Shown: positions 18,182 to 27,407, numbered from the stretch's first letter. The stretch is DNA of 64,000 bases from CAWECB01 sp963807465 (GCA_963807465.1 CAWECB010000003.1:1-64000); one strand, 5' to 3'. The notes: generated from the sequence alone by a model not told the origin. Program-made: numbers and translations.

Positions 18182-19066
18182 CTAATTGTTTGGTATACAT
18201 TTATCAAAACATTCCTTAGAAGGAATTCCCGAATCGAAACAATTCTTAACGCAAACCTTATCTTCCTGCTTGAACTGCATGAAGTCCATCGGAAGAGATC
18301 TAACATTGTTCTCGTCAAGATCCTTATTGAGTACTGGCCCGAACTTGTAGTCTATCCCCCGGCCGATGCCAGGCAAATCGTTCTTGTCGACGACCTTTAT
18401 TTTTTGAGCGACAAAATCTCCGCCGTTATTGCTTCCGACTGCGATGAAAAATTGTCCTTTTACAAGCGGGGGCATGTCTTCCTTGTTAATGTCTTGAAGA
18501 TCCACCTTCCTTAACCCACTAGGGGTTTCTGTTATTAAATAATTGTTATTTTTTTCAAATATCATTCCGGCAATTCCGAGATTGCGGACATCGGGTCCGT
18601 CCTTCATGAATGGCCCAAAAATCATTCCAAGGGGATGTCCTTTGTTGTAAGCTTCCATTTCTATCTTCCTGGCTATATTGGTATAGGTCAGAATTCCGCC
18701 AAAAATCATTATAAGAACGATGAGGCCCGTGGCTACGTATCCGAAGGGCTTCTTATATAAAGCATCGCTCTTAGTAATTAGATATCCGGAAAGGACAATC
18801 AGAAGAACGAAGGTTATAACCAGAAGATACGGAAAGGATTCCAAAAATGCAAAAATGCCGAAACGGCCAAAGCTCAGGTATTTCAGGTTGTCTGTTTCTT
18901 TAAGATAGAACAATATAAGATTGAAGAATAGCACAGCTAAAACCGCGCTCAAAGCGAAAGCGGTTCCCAGTCCGAGCTTCTCGGCTAAAAAGACATATTT
19001 CGACCTAAGCTTAACCTGCCCGGCCTTTATCTTTCCCATTATTGAATTTTCTAGCTTATCTTCCAT
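18182..19066 (-). CDS. Membrane protein coupled to an ECF sigma factor (possible anti-sigma or sensor)
   Basis: 294 residues. Three hydrophobic segments (about 33-55, 73-95 and 110-130) and a C-terminal domain of about 150 residues with four Cys near the end (CVKNCFDSG...ECFDKCIPNN). The start codon region overlaps the ECF sigma gene by 11 bp, so co-translation is likely and a role in controlling that sigma factor is inferred. No recognised anti-sigma domain is visible, and the N-terminal cytoplasmic stretch is only about 30 residues. Confidence 0.6.
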   Translation of the reverse strand: MEDKLENSIMGKIKAGQVKLRSKYVFLAEKLGLGTAFALSAVLAVLFFNLILFYLKETDNLKYLSFGRFGIFAFLESFPYLLVITFVLLIVLSGYLITKSDALYKKPFGYVATGLIVLIMIFGGILTYTNIARKIEMEAYNKGHPLGMIFGPFMKDGPDVRNLGIAGMIFEKNNNYLITETPSGLRKVDLQDINKEDMPPLVKGQFFIAVGSNNGGDFVAQKIKVVDKNDLPGIGRGIDYKFGPVLNKDLDENNVRSLPMDFMQFKQEDKVCVKNCFDSGIPSKECFDKCIPNN

Positions 19067-19622
19067 GTTTTTTATTTATTTCATCTAATTGGCTTTTTAT
19101 GGAATTTCTTCCTCGGAGAATTAGTGTTCCAACTGTATTTTTGGGAATCCTCAAGATGTCGCTTATCTCTTCATAGGATTTATCCTCGAAATAGAACAAA
19201 ACAAGCGGCTCTTTGTATTTGATGTTCATACGGCCGATGATCTTCTCAATGCCTGCCTTCAAGAACCCCTTATCGGCAACATCGCTCATGTTTACCTTTT
19301 CGTCTAACAGTTTATACTCCACGTCGTCCAAAGAAATTCTATTATTCCTTGCTTTCTTTAGGTAATTGACGGCTTCGTTGTGGGCTATCCTGTAAACCCA
19401 CGACGAAAACTTCTTACTGGTATCAAATCCATAGAGATTCCTATAAGTCTTAATAAAAACCACCTGGAGTATGTCTTCGATGTCTTCTTTATTGCTTACG
19501 AATTTGCGCAAATAATGAGAAAGTTTATCTTCGTAACGCTTGATGATTTCGCGATAAAGCTCTTTGTCGTCCCTAAGAATCAGTTCTATTATTTGCTCAT
19601 CGCTCATTTCTTTATGATCCAT
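19056..19622 (-). CDS. ECF-type RNA polymerase sigma factor
   Basis: 188 residues with sigma region 2 (YLRKFVSNKEDIEDILQVVFIKTYRNL, then FSSWVYRIAHNEAVNYLKK) and region 4 helix-turn-helix (YKEPLVLFYFEDKSYEEISDILRIPKNTVGTLILRGR). Regions 1.1 and 3 are absent, as in group 4 sigma factors. It directs RNA polymerase to a stress or envelope regulon. The overlap with a membrane protein gene downstream is the usual arrangement for sigma and its regulator. Confidence 0.92.
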   Translation of the reverse strand: MDHKEMSDEQIIELILRDDKELYREIIKRYEDKLSHYLRKFVSNKEDIEDILQVVFIKTYRNLYGFDTSKKFSSWVYRIAHNEAVNYLKKARNNRISLDDVEYKLLDEKVNMSDVADKGFLKAGIEKIIGRMNIKYKEPLVLFYFEDKSYEEISDILRIPKNTVGTLILRGRNSIKSQLDEINKKHGR

Positions 19623-19709
19623 ATTTTAATAATACCATAAAAATACCGCAAGACAACTGGTATAATTAATTATACAAGCTTCGGCTCTTCCTTATTTCAA
19701 GTAATAACG

Positions 19710-19735
19710 AACAAACCGCCGGATAATCCCGGCGG
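19710..19735 (-). terminator. Rho-independent terminator
   Basis: GC-rich 7-bp stem CCGCCGG / CCGGCGG with TTTGTT on the minus strand, 20 bp past the stop at 19756. Confidence 0.65.
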
Positions 19736-19755
19736 CTTGAATCAGATTGGCTCAA

Positions 19756-19956
19756 TTATTCGTCTTTTTCCTTTGACTTCCCTCCCATGCGGTGTTTTTC
19801 CCATCCGCAACACCTATAACTCTTGCATATCATGCTCAATCCCAGAAGTATGATCAGACAAGGCCAGACGATCTGCCACGCACTGCCTGGAATCAAACCG
19901 AGATTCTGCAACAGGAATATGAATCCGATTATTATGATTGCAGCTCCAAAAAACAT
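19756..19956 (-). CDS. Small two-helix membrane protein (LiaF/DUF5668-like N-terminal region)
   Basis: 66 residues. Two hydrophobic segments, MFFGAAIIIIGFIFLLQNLG and WQIVWPCLIILLGLSMI, resemble the transmembrane domain shared by LiaI/LiaF-type proteins. The tail is charged with a CC pair. Function unknown; in Gram-positives such domains occur in envelope-stress systems, which would fit the ECF locus next door, but that link is inference. Confidence 0.6.
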   Translation of the reverse strand: MFFGAAIIIIGFIFLLQNLGLIPGSAWQIVWPCLIILLGLSMICKSYRCCGWEKHRMGGKSKEKDE

Positions 19957-19995
19957 ATTTTTAAAATTTATTAAGGTTAATAATCGACCTTTAAA

Positions 19996-20277
19996 TTATT
20001 CCATCATTTCTTCGGCCTCCTTTTTTCCAGCCTCCAATTCTTTTACCTGCTCTCCGTCCCTCCTTAAAAGAAGTGCCTGAAATTCCCCAATGTGGGTTTT
20101 TTCTTCTTTCGCGATGTCCAAAAGAACGCTCTTGATATTTTTATCTTCCGTCATCGACGCCATCTGTTCGTAAAGATTTACCGCATCCAATTCGGCTATT
20201 ATTCCCGTCCTTAATATTTCCCTGTCGAGTTCGTCTTTTCCTATTTTTTGAAGATTGGTTGGTATTTGCGAAAGCAT
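19996..20277 (-). CDS. Ferritin-like protein, encapsulated-ferritin-like size and motifs
   Basis: 93 residues forming two long helices. Iron-ligand-like motifs are spaced as in short ferritin-like proteins that work as paired dimers: IIAELDAVNLYEQMA (Glu about 30, Tyr about 37) and AKEEKTHIGEF (Glu 63/64, His 67). The sequence resembles EncFtn, which oxidises iron inside encapsulin shells. No encapsulin gene is visible here, and no cargo-targeting tail is evident. Iron oxidation or detoxification is the likely job. Confidence 0.7.
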   Translation of the reverse strand: MLSQIPTNLQKIGKDELDREILRTGIIAELDAVNLYEQMASMTEDKNIKSVLLDIAKEEKTHIGEFQALLLRRDGEQVKELEAGKKEAEEMME

Positions 20278-20349
20278 ATTTTTATGGTTTATATATTATG
20301 CCGAAAGAAGACGCCATCATGGCGTTCTTCTCGTCGCTAGAGCAACATC

Positions 20350-20475
20350 CTACTTGCCGCTTATTTTCTTCCAGAGAGCGACGATGGCGAGGACTAATAG
20401 GACCACTATGAGTATATAGAGTATCCACCCCATAAACATCATTCCTCCTTGATAGCCGTAAGCGTAAGGCATCAT
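20350..20475 (-). CDS. 41-residue single-helix membrane peptide
   Basis: Short frame starting MMPYAYGYQGGMMFMGW, followed by one clear transmembrane helix (WILYILIVVLLVLAIVALW) and a basic end KKISGK. The Gly/Tyr/Met-rich head and positive-inside tail look like a real small membrane protein. A hairpin (ACGCCAT/ATGGCGT) follows near 20325-20340. Function unknown. Confidence 0.5.
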   Translation of the reverse strand: MMPYAYGYQGGMMFMGWILYILIVVLLVLAIVALWKKISGK

Positions 20476-20535
20476 AATATATAAATACGTATTTTTCTTA
20501 ATTCGACCTTTTGACTCTTTTGTTACATTATACGA

Positions 20536-20886
20536 CTATCGGAATAAGGAATCAACCGAAAAGAAGATTATTCCCACGATCAAGAAGGGCAAGCCGTAAA
20601 TAAGAGCGCCACGCACGTTTTCAATCCCGCCGATATAAAAATGGTAGACGGCCATGGTAAGGGCCGCCACAATCAGTATGGCCCCTCCGGTTCTTTCATA
20701 GAACCAGGCGACGACGTACCCCGCCAAAGCGATTGAGAGCATTATTAATATCGGTAATATCGGCAATACATCCGCCCCTTTTGCGATCTCGGGGACGCCT
20801 TCGCCTATCATGAAGGCAAGGAAGAACCCGCAAATCAGGAACCCCGATATCCTCCCCAGCCATTTCAATACCTGTTTTTTATCCAT
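20536..20886 (-). CDS. Four-helix integral membrane protein of unknown function
   Basis: 116 residues with about four hydrophobic segments (12-30, 42-62, 68-86, 92-112) and little else. The N-terminus MDKKQVLKWLGRISG is basic, so inside. The pattern resembles a family of small DUF membrane proteins found widely in bacteria. Not functionally recognised. Confidence 0.6.
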   Translation of the reverse strand: MDKKQVLKWLGRISGFLICGFFLAFMIGEGVPEIAKGADVLPILPILIMLSIALAGYVVAWFYERTGGAILIVAALTMAVYHFYIGGIENVRGALIYGLPFLIVGIIFFSVDSLFR

Positions 20887-20890
20887 ATTT

Positions 20891-21391
20891 TTAATTAATC
20901 GATAATATTTTATTATAGATCTTGGAAGAAGATGCTTTCGGCTTTTTATCGTGTTTAATTAATTTGATACCTAATTTGTCCATAATCTTCTTTTTATCTT
21001 TCCAAAAATAGTCCTTGTAAATATTCGTAATCAAGATGTCGGGACTAACTTTTTTCAAGAGCGATTCATAGAACAGATCGCGTGGCTCGTCTTTTTCCAG
21101 GTCCGGAATCTTAAAAACAAAATCGACGAATCCTATTGACGACAAGACAAAGGACCTCTCTTTGAAGTCGAAAACCGGTCTGCTGTCTCCCTTGAACAGC
21201 CTGACGTTTTTGTCGCTCTCAATTCCGACAATGAGAACGTCTGCTTGGTGCTTGGCAAATGATAAAAACTGGATGTGCTCGTAGTGCAAAATGTCGAAAC
21301 AGCCAGTCACCATGCCGATCGTTTTGCGTTCTCTTTTAAAAGAGCCTGTTATTTTCATCAAATCCGGAATCGTCTTTATTTTACTATTCAT
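20891..21391 (-). CDS. Cytidylyltransferase-like nucleotidyltransferase
   Basis: 166 residues from the start MNSKIK. That ATG overlaps the stop of the upstream PH-domain gene (ATGAATAG), which is why I prefer it to a start 12 codons upstream. GMVTGCFDILHYEHIQFL is the nucleotidyltransferase signature of RfaE/GCT-like enzymes, but the usual HxGH is HYEH here, with Glu for Gly. The C-terminal half carries a SSSKIYN motif near the end, like the ST-x-I signature of the family. Transfer of CMP or AMP to a sugar or alcohol phosphate is likely; substrate unknown. Confidence 0.75.
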   Translation of the reverse strand: MNSKIKTIPDLMKITGSFKRERKTIGMVTGCFDILHYEHIQFLSFAKHQADVLIVGIESDKNVRLFKGDSRPVFDFKERSFVLSSIGFVDFVFKIPDLEKDEPRDLFYESLLKKVSPDILITNIYKDYFWKDKKKIMDKLGIKLIKHDKKPKASSSKIYNKILSIN

Positions 21392-21875
21392 GGGTGCCGC
21401 CACCTTGATTAATCTTATCAATTGCATTAAGTATCTGCTCTTTGTATTTTTCTGGATCGTCGATGTTTAAAAGCATGATGCCTCCCTCCATGCGCACATC
21501 CGCAGTATCCATGCGCACATCTCCCGTGCCGATAATCCTCTGCAATGCGGAATATGTAAGAGTCGTATCCTGTATCTTTGCGAGTGGAATCGTGACCTCC
21601 GTCGCTCCAACAAACCCGGTCCTGATCTTAAGGTTTTCAGTGGTCAAGGCATACGTAGTAAGGCTTATCTGTATTTGCATTGACGCGGCGATAATCAAGA
21701 CCAAAACCCCGATTATGCCGATGAATATGGGTCCGAATAAGGGAGGAAATATCAGTCCGAGAGAAGAAGGAAACGCGAGTCCCACGGGAACGAGTACGAA
21801 AAAAACCAGCGCCACAACGTAAAGCGGGGCAACCGGGCGCATCGACGGATGAATCTTAAAAATCGTTTCTTCCAT
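21384..21875 (-). CDS. Bacterial PH-domain membrane protein
   Basis: 163 residues. Two hydrophobic helices (about 17-35 and 45-67) are followed by a YdbS/YdbT-like bacterial PH domain: SLTTYALTTENLKIRTG, then IPLAKIQDTTLTYSALQRIIGTGDV. Such proteins sit in the membrane with the PH domain in the cytosol; function is poorly known. It is translationally coupled to the nucleotidyltransferase gene. Confidence 0.8.
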   Translation of the reverse strand: MEETIFKIHPSMRPVAPLYVVALVFFVLVPVGLAFPSSLGLIFPPLFGPIFIGIIGVLVLIIAASMQIQISLTTYALTTENLKIRTGFVGATEVTIPLAKIQDTTLTYSALQRIIGTGDVRMDTADVRMEGGIMLLNIDDPEKYKEQILNAIDKINQGGGTHE

Positions 21876-21985
21876 ATTAATTACTATATATCACATTTTA
21901 ACCCTGAAAGTCTACACATAGACTTCAAATAATTGCGGCTTTGTGATAAAATATATGCTGTCTTTAGTTTTAAAATAATAATATT

Positions 21986-23017
21986 ATGAACCCAAGGATC
22001 ATAGCAACAATAGGACCGAAATCCGAAGATTACAAAACCCTCAAAGCCCTGGCCGAAGCCGGAATGAACATCGCCAGGCTCAACTTTTCGCACGCCACGG
22101 AAGAGCAATGGCAGAAAGTCCGGACTTCCCTCTCCCAGATAAAGGAAGAAACGGGAATCGACGTAAAGATGATGATGGACCTTCAGGGTCCCAGAATTCG
22201 TGTTGGCAACATGAGCCAAAAGGTAAAAATAAAGGAGGGGGAAACATATATGTTCCTCTACGGCAAGGCCAATGTCAAAAGGCGACAGATTCCCATTGAC
22301 CACCCCGATCTGTATAACGATGTAAAGGTGGGAGAACCCTTTTACCTGGCCAACGGCGCCCTGGAAATGGAAATAACAAAGATCAGGGGGAAGAAGATAT
22401 TCGCCAAGGCGAAGAACGGAGGCATCCTTGTCTCCCGCAAGGGAATCAATATTCCGGAAACGAACCTTTCAAACGGCATATTGTCGGAAAAAGACATAAA
22501 GGATGCAATGTTCGGATCGGAAAACGGGGCCGACTACCTCTGCCTCTCTTTTGTCCAGACAAGTGAAGACATCAACGAACTAAGGAATCTCGTCTCAAAC
22601 GACAAAGTGACGATAATCGCAAAAATAGAGAGGGCAACGGCATTGGAGGATATAGACAACATCATTAAGGCTTCGGATGGTATCATGGTCGCCCGCGGAG
22701 ATTTGGGAATCGAAGTTCCTATTGAAGAACTACCTATAATCCAGAAAGACCTCATCCGCCACGCCCACCAGTACGACAGGCCTGCTATCGTAGCCACGGG
22801 CATGCTGGCTTCTATGATGGAAAACCCCCACCCCGCTCGAGCTGAAGTGGCTGACATTGCCAATGCTATATTCGATGGCGCCGACGCTTTAATGCTTTCC
22901 GATGAAACCGCTTCGGGAAACTATCCAGTAGAAGCCGTCGAGATAATGAAAAAAATCGCCCAGAGGACGGACGAATACTTCAACAGTACTAATTACTTGG
23001 AACAGAACCTCAAATAG
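21986..23017 (+). CDS. pyk: Pyruvate kinase, short form
   Basis: 343 residues. The barrel and B domain are complete: RIIATIGPKS start, MNIARLNFSHA, MMDLQGPRIR, the catalytic stretch IIAKIERATALEDIDNI (Lys and Glu), and MVARGDLGIEVP with ATGMLASMM. It ends after VEIMKKIAQRTDEYF, so the C-terminal regulatory/tetramer domain of about 120 residues is missing, as in other CPR pyruvate kinases. It makes ATP and pyruvate from PEP and ADP. Convergent with the sensor kinase gene, 6 bp apart. Confidence 0.95.
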   Translation: MNPRIIATIGPKSEDYKTLKALAEAGMNIARLNFSHATEEQWQKVRTSLSQIKEETGIDVKMMMDLQGPRIRVGNMSQKVKIKEGETYMFLYGKANVKRRQIPIDHPDLYNDVKVGEPFYLANGALEMEITKIRGKKIFAKAKNGGILVSRKGINIPETNLSNGILSEKDIKDAMFGSENGADYLCLSFVQTSEDINELRNLVSNDKVTIIAKIERATALEDIDNIIKASDGIMVARGDLGIEVPIEELPIIQKDLIRHAHQYDRPAIVATGMLASMMENPHPARAEVADIANAIFDGADALMLSDETASGNYPVEAVEIMKKIAQRTDEYFNSTNYLEQNLK

Positions 23018-23023
23018 CTATAG

Positions 23024-24358
23024 CTACGCCAAAGGAAACTCCATCGTAATCTGGGTGCCCACTCCTTCCATGGAATCGACTGATATCGTCCCATTCATCA
23101 ATTCTACGATCTGCTTCGTAATCCACAACCCGAGCCCGGTGCCGATAATATCTTCGGTTTCTTTTTTCTTTACGCGGTAAAATTTTTCGAACAAATGCTC
23201 CCTCTCCTTTGCCGACATTCCTATGCCGGTATCTTTTACAATAATTATTAGACTCTTGTCTTTGTTCTTTACTTTAACCTCCACGCTTCCTTTGGGAGTA
23301 TACTTGATGGCGTTTCCGATGATGTTTATCAAAACTTGCTTCATACGGTCCTTGTCTATCTTAATTAAGGTCTTGGCTCCCGATTCCGACTGAGACAAAA
23401 GGGTCAAGCCCTTAGTGTCGACCTGTATTTTGAGCTCCTTGACCGTTTCTTCGATTATCGGCCAGACATCCATTGCCTGGTTGTTTACTTTCAGTCTTCC
23501 CTGTTCGATTCGACTCACGTCCAAAAGGTCTTCTATTAAGGACTTCAAGCGATCGGTCGAAATATTGATAATCGACAAGTAATCCTTTACTTCTCCCGAG
23601 ACTTTGAACTTCTCTTCGTCTTCCAATATCATCGAAACGTATCCTTGAATCACCGTAACCGGAGTCCGAAGCTCGTGCGAAGCCATAGAAATGAATTCGT
23701 CCTTCATCTGGTCTATCTCCTTTATCTTGTTGTACAATATTGAATATTCGAACAGACGAGAATTTCCGAACAGGAGGAAAACTATAAAGACGATGCCGAG
23801 CATTAGAACGATATATGATCTGGCAAGAGCAACCGACAAAACCGTGTCTATGACATCGGCCGAAAGTTTCATTACGAGAAGGGCTTGCTTAGACCCTTGC
23901 AGATCCTTTAAGGGCATTACGACCAGCCAGTATGACGCTCCGTTATCGAATATTTTCTGTGCGCTGGGCCAGTTGTTGTTCCAGGCTATCGCGTTGACAG
24001 TAGAATTGTCTACGGTTCCAACCTTCGTCTTGTCTAATCCGGCCACCAATGTAAAATTATCCCCTTCGTGGTAATAAATGTCCAGAGATTTGGTGTCGTC
24101 GTTATACTGATTCCAGTTATCGGCAAGCGCTTGCATCTCTTCCGGCGAATTGAGCTTTCCGGCCAGACTCGCATTGACCGACTCCCCTATGCCTATAGCC
24201 TTGTCCTGCAGACTCTGGTCGATCGCTTTCTGGAAAGAATCCGAAAAGAGCCACGTATTGAAGATGACTATACCAGGAATGACGATCATTACAATTATCG
24301 AGTAGACGACCTGCTTATTATCCTGCAGGAATTTTATCCTTGATTTGAAATCCAACAT
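23024..24358 (-). CDS. Membrane sensor histidine kinase
   Basis: 444 residues. Transmembrane helices at about 17-38 and 180-202 bracket an extracytoplasmic sensor domain of about 140 residues. A HisKA dimerisation domain has the phospho-acceptor His in SMASHELRTPVTVIQGY, and the HATPase_c domain has N-box INIIGNAIKYTPKG, G1 DTGIGM, F-box LFEKFYR and G2 GTGLGLWI. No response regulator gene is adjacent. Signal unknown. Immediately downstream of the large repeat protein gene (4 bp), so possibly co-transcribed with it. Confidence 0.93.
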   Translation of the reverse strand: MLDFKSRIKFLQDNKQVVYSIIVMIVIPGIVIFNTWLFSDSFQKAIDQSLQDKAIGIGESVNASLAGKLNSPEEMQALADNWNQYNDDTKSLDIYYHEGDNFTLVAGLDKTKVGTVDNSTVNAIAWNNNWPSAQKIFDNGASYWLVVMPLKDLQGSKQALLVMKLSADVIDTVLSVALARSYIVLMLGIVFIVFLLFGNSRLFEYSILYNKIKEIDQMKDEFISMASHELRTPVTVIQGYVSMILEDEEKFKVSGEVKDYLSIINISTDRLKSLIEDLLDVSRIEQGRLKVNNQAMDVWPIIEETVKELKIQVDTKGLTLLSQSESGAKTLIKIDKDRMKQVLINIIGNAIKYTPKGSVEVKVKNKDKSLIIIVKDTGIGMSAKEREHLFEKFYRVKKKETEDIIGTGLGLWITKQIVELMNGTISVDSMEGVGTQITMEFPLA

Positions 24359-24362
24359 GAAA

Positions 24363-27300
24363 TTAATGGGTTGATCTTTCTTTGACTATAAGGAAGGCTG
24401 AAACCAGGAATAGTATGAAGATGATGCCTCCGGCGACATAGAATATTACCATATTACTGGACTTGGTCGAAGGCTGTGCGGTAGCGGCAGTACTACCTAT
24501 CTGCATAAAGTTATCCATTGAAACGGCTTGGGCCTGAGCGATAAAGAAGGGAGTGGGCACGCTCGCTTCGACTATCCTGCCCTGGTTGTCGTTTATAGCC
24601 ACGTAAACCTCGTGCGTACCGTCAACCAAAGTCTTATCCAAGTTATAGACCCAATTCCCGTTCGAATCGGCTTTGACGGTGACAACGATGGGCATCGTGC
24701 TGTAGATGAATAAAGTAACAACCTCTCCAGGCTGCGCCTTACCTTGAAACATGAGATTGCTAGTGGTACTGTTTCCAGCTGTCTTTACTGTTTCAACCGA
24801 GTTGACGGCCAAAGATGTACTAGTGGGAGCATTTTCAAGTTTTGGCTGTTCCAGGGGCTTTCCCGTAATTAGGGCCTGATCGACGCCACTCAAAGAAGCC
24901 AGGGTTGTCGGCGTTATCGATTTGACGTCCTGCGCTACAGAACCCAAACGTTTCTCCACATCATCCGGAATCCCATTCCCGTTGGTGTCGAAAACTATGG
25001 CTACCGGAGAGAGAGTCTGCTGCTGTGGAGTTGTCGTAACCGGCAAGAGACTCACTGAAACCTGTCCGGATGCCGAAGATAGGGGCATATTTTCAACCTT
25101 TATCTCTTTTTGAGGTTCGGCTGTCTGCGTCGCAGACTGGCTTACCGGGCTTACTGTAATCGTCTTGCTCTCCGTATCAATGACCGCAACGCGTCCCGCC
25201 ACTTCCGACAATGCCTGCTGGACGGCCGGAGCAATTGTCGTTTTCAAATCGGACAATATCACATTATTGATCAGATTATTGCACTCGGAGTCGGATATGC
25301 CTTGGCACTTCAAGGGCTTCCCGTACTTGCTCAAGAAATAAGTACGGCATTGGTCCTGGTTATTCAAATTCCTCGACAAGCAATCACTCACTATTCTCGA
25401 CTGTTGTAAATATATTTCGCAGTCGTTATTGTTGCTCCATCCCGCGCTTACGCATTCTGCCGGCAAAGGATTATTTATAGTCGTGGTTTGAACTGCTGTG
25501 TTCGGAGTAACGACTCCGTTTTGCGTTCCAGTTGTCGTTTCCTGATTTTGGGTGCTTACTGCTTCCGGAGCCTTATAAATACAACTTCTTGATGTTTCTG
25601 GTTGTCTATTGGGAACCGACGCGCAATCAAAAGCGAGAGAACATGTTCTATCTTGGGTTCCCGCAGAGGAGCAGTCGCTCCAGTCGCCGCAATTCCAAGT
25701 ATCTTCTGTACAAGTTTGCTTATTTTCGCAGGTTTGTTCGAGCGTCGTATCGCCAGAGATGCAACCTTCCGGATACGCCGAAACTATTTTTCTCGTCTGC
25801 TGGCCGCTAGTACAGTCGCTCCATTGCGAGTATATATATGCGCAGGCCACCTTCGGCTTTTCAGCGGTACAGGCCTTCTCTAGCGGTTCTGTCATTTTTT
25901 CAACGCATTCAGTAGGCATACGGCTTAAAACCGTGCGGGCTTGTTGGCCATTATCGCATGGTCCATAATCTGAAAAAGTATACTGGCAATAAACCGTTGC
26001 TGATTCTTCACAGCTCCTAACCAAAACTTCGGACTGTCCTCCGGAACAGCCGGTAGGCGTACTGCTAACTATTGTCCTCGTCTGCTGGCCGCTAGTACAC
26101 GTTCCCCAGTTAGAGTAAACGAAAGAATTACAGGTCGCAGCTGCCGGTGTCGTATACAAGCACCCGGTCCCTTGGAAATGGTATCCTGTGGGACAGGTGC
26201 AGACGCAGTTGTTCGTATTCCAAGAACCTTGACTGGACAGGCAATTATCTTGATTCATTTGGTCGAGATAGGTACGATTCGTACACAAGCTACACGACTG
26301 TTTGAGGGTCGGACTGCCTCCAGTGCAACCATTAGGAAGAGAAGAAACCACTGTTCTCGTCTGCGTTCCGTCGGTCTGGCAGGAAGACCAGTCGGAATAT
26401 GTAAAAGATGTACACGAAGAAGCGACATTTATGGTGCTTGCAGTATTTGTTGTATTTATAGTATTCGTCGTGGTTGTAGTGGTTGTAGTATTTGTTGTCC
26501 CAGAAGTTGTCGGGTTGGCTGTCGTGTTGGTATAAACGCACGACTGACTCAAGACTGGAGTGCCCTCGGTACATCCAGTCGGATAAGTTAAAAGTACTGT
26601 TCTCGTCTGCTGGCCCGTAGCTGGACAACTAGACCAAACCGAATAATCAAACGAGCACGCAGGGGGCGTATACAGGCACCCTGTTCCTTGGAAATGATAA
26701 TTGACGGGGCAGGTACAGACACAGTTGGTCGTATTCCAGGTCCCTCCGCTCCAGGTACAGTTATCCTGATTCATTGAATTGACATAGGGACGATTAGGAT
26801 CACAAGCAGTAGTAATGGTGGTAGGAGCGACATAGGTGCAAGTCTGGCTTAAAACAGGGCCTCCTCCGGTGCAGCCTGAGGGGTACGAAGAAACCACTGT
26901 TCTCGTCTGCGTTCCGTCGGTCTGGCAGGAAGACCAGTCGGAATAGTTGAAAAAATTACAAGTCGGCACGGTAGTTGTAGTTGTCGACGTATTTGTTGTA
27001 TTTGTCGTGGTTGTAGTTGTCGTATACAAGCACCCGGTCCCTTGGAAATGGTATCCTGTGGGACAGGTGCAGACGCAGTTGTTCGTATTCCAAGAACCTT
27101 GACTGGACAGGCAATTATCTTGATTCATTTGGTCGAGATAGGTACGATTCGTACACAAGCTACACGACTGTTTGAGGGTCGGACTGCCTCCAGTGCAACC
27201 ATTAGGAAGAGAAGAAACCACTGTTCTCGTCTGCGTTCCGTCGGTCTGGCAGGAAGACCAGTCGGAATATGTAAAAGATGTACAGGCAACAGAAGTCTGG

Positions 27301-27398
27301 GTCGTATCGGCAAACACGTATTGCAAAATCTGGTGACCAGACAGTACGCCGATTACTGCCAAAATAATTAAAACCAACTTGATTGATTTGTTTTTCAT
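24363..27398 (-). CDS. Large Cys-rich surface protein with thrombospondin-1-like and EGF-like repeats
   Basis: 1011 residues. Signal/anchor helix at about 8-28. Residues 35-600 hold repeated units of two kinds: TSP1-like (FTYSDWSSCQTDGTQTRTV...GC.GG.P.L.QSC) and EGF-like (CVCTCPTGYHFQGTGCLY), separated by Thr/Asn-rich linkers. A calcium-binding DTNGNGIPDDVE motif (about 815), an Ig-like domain with VTVKADSNGNWVYNLDKTL (about 910-985) and a C-terminal transmembrane helix plus KERSTH follow. The likely role is adhesion to a host or partner cell. It contains a perfect 267-bp internal duplication, and a promoter and hairpin precede it. Confidence 0.85.
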   Translation of the reverse strand: MKNKSIKLVLIILAVIGVLSGHQILQYVFADTTQTSVACTSFTYSDWSSCQTDGTQTRTVVSSLPNGCTGGSPTLKQSCSLCTNRTYLDQMNQDNCLSSQGSWNTNNCVCTCPTGYHFQGTGCLYTTTTTTTNTTNTSTTTTTVPTCNFFNYSDWSSCQTDGTQTRTVVSSYPSGCTGGGPVLSQTCTYVAPTTITTACDPNRPYVNSMNQDNCTWSGGTWNTTNCVCTCPVNYHFQGTGCLYTPPACSFDYSVWSSCPATGQQTRTVLLTYPTGCTEGTPVLSQSCVYTNTTANPTTSGTTNTTTTTTTTNTINTTNTASTINVASSCTSFTYSDWSSCQTDGTQTRTVVSSLPNGCTGGSPTLKQSCSLCTNRTYLDQMNQDNCLSSQGSWNTNNCVCTCPTGYHFQGTGCLYTTPAAATCNSFVYSNWGTCTSGQQTRTIVSSTPTGCSGGQSEVLVRSCEESATVYCQYTFSDYGPCDNGQQARTVLSRMPTECVEKMTEPLEKACTAEKPKVACAYIYSQWSDCTSGQQTRKIVSAYPEGCISGDTTLEQTCENKQTCTEDTWNCGDWSDCSSAGTQDRTCSLAFDCASVPNRQPETSRSCIYKAPEAVSTQNQETTTGTQNGVVTPNTAVQTTTINNPLPAECVSAGWSNNNDCEIYLQQSRIVSDCLSRNLNNQDQCRTYFLSKYGKPLKCQGISDSECNNLINNVILSDLKTTIAPAVQQALSEVAGRVAVIDTESKTITVSPVSQSATQTAEPQKEIKVENMPLSSASGQVSVSLLPVTTTPQQQTLSPVAIVFDTNGNGIPDDVEKRLGSVAQDVKSITPTTLASLSGVDQALITGKPLEQPKLENAPTSTSLAVNSVETVKTAGNSTTSNLMFQGKAQPGEVVTLFIYSTMPIVVTVKADSNGNWVYNLDKTLVDGTHEVYVAINDNQGRIVEASVPTPFFIAQAQAVSMDNFMQIGSTAATAQPSTKSSNMVIFYVAGGIIFILFLVSAFLIVKERSTH
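26148..26414 (-). repeat. 267-bp perfect direct repeat, copy 2 in coding order
   Basis: Identical base for base to 27018-27284. The offset of 870 bp is a multiple of three, so the frame is kept. It encodes an EGF-like plus TSP1-like unit. Identity at silent positions means recent duplication or ongoing gene conversion. Confidence 0.95.
27018..27284 (-). repeat. 267-bp perfect direct repeat, copy 1 in coding order
   Basis: Partner of 26148-26414. Recombination between the copies would delete or add 290 codons in frame. Confidence 0.95.
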
Positions 27399-27407
27399 TT
27401 TTTTAAA

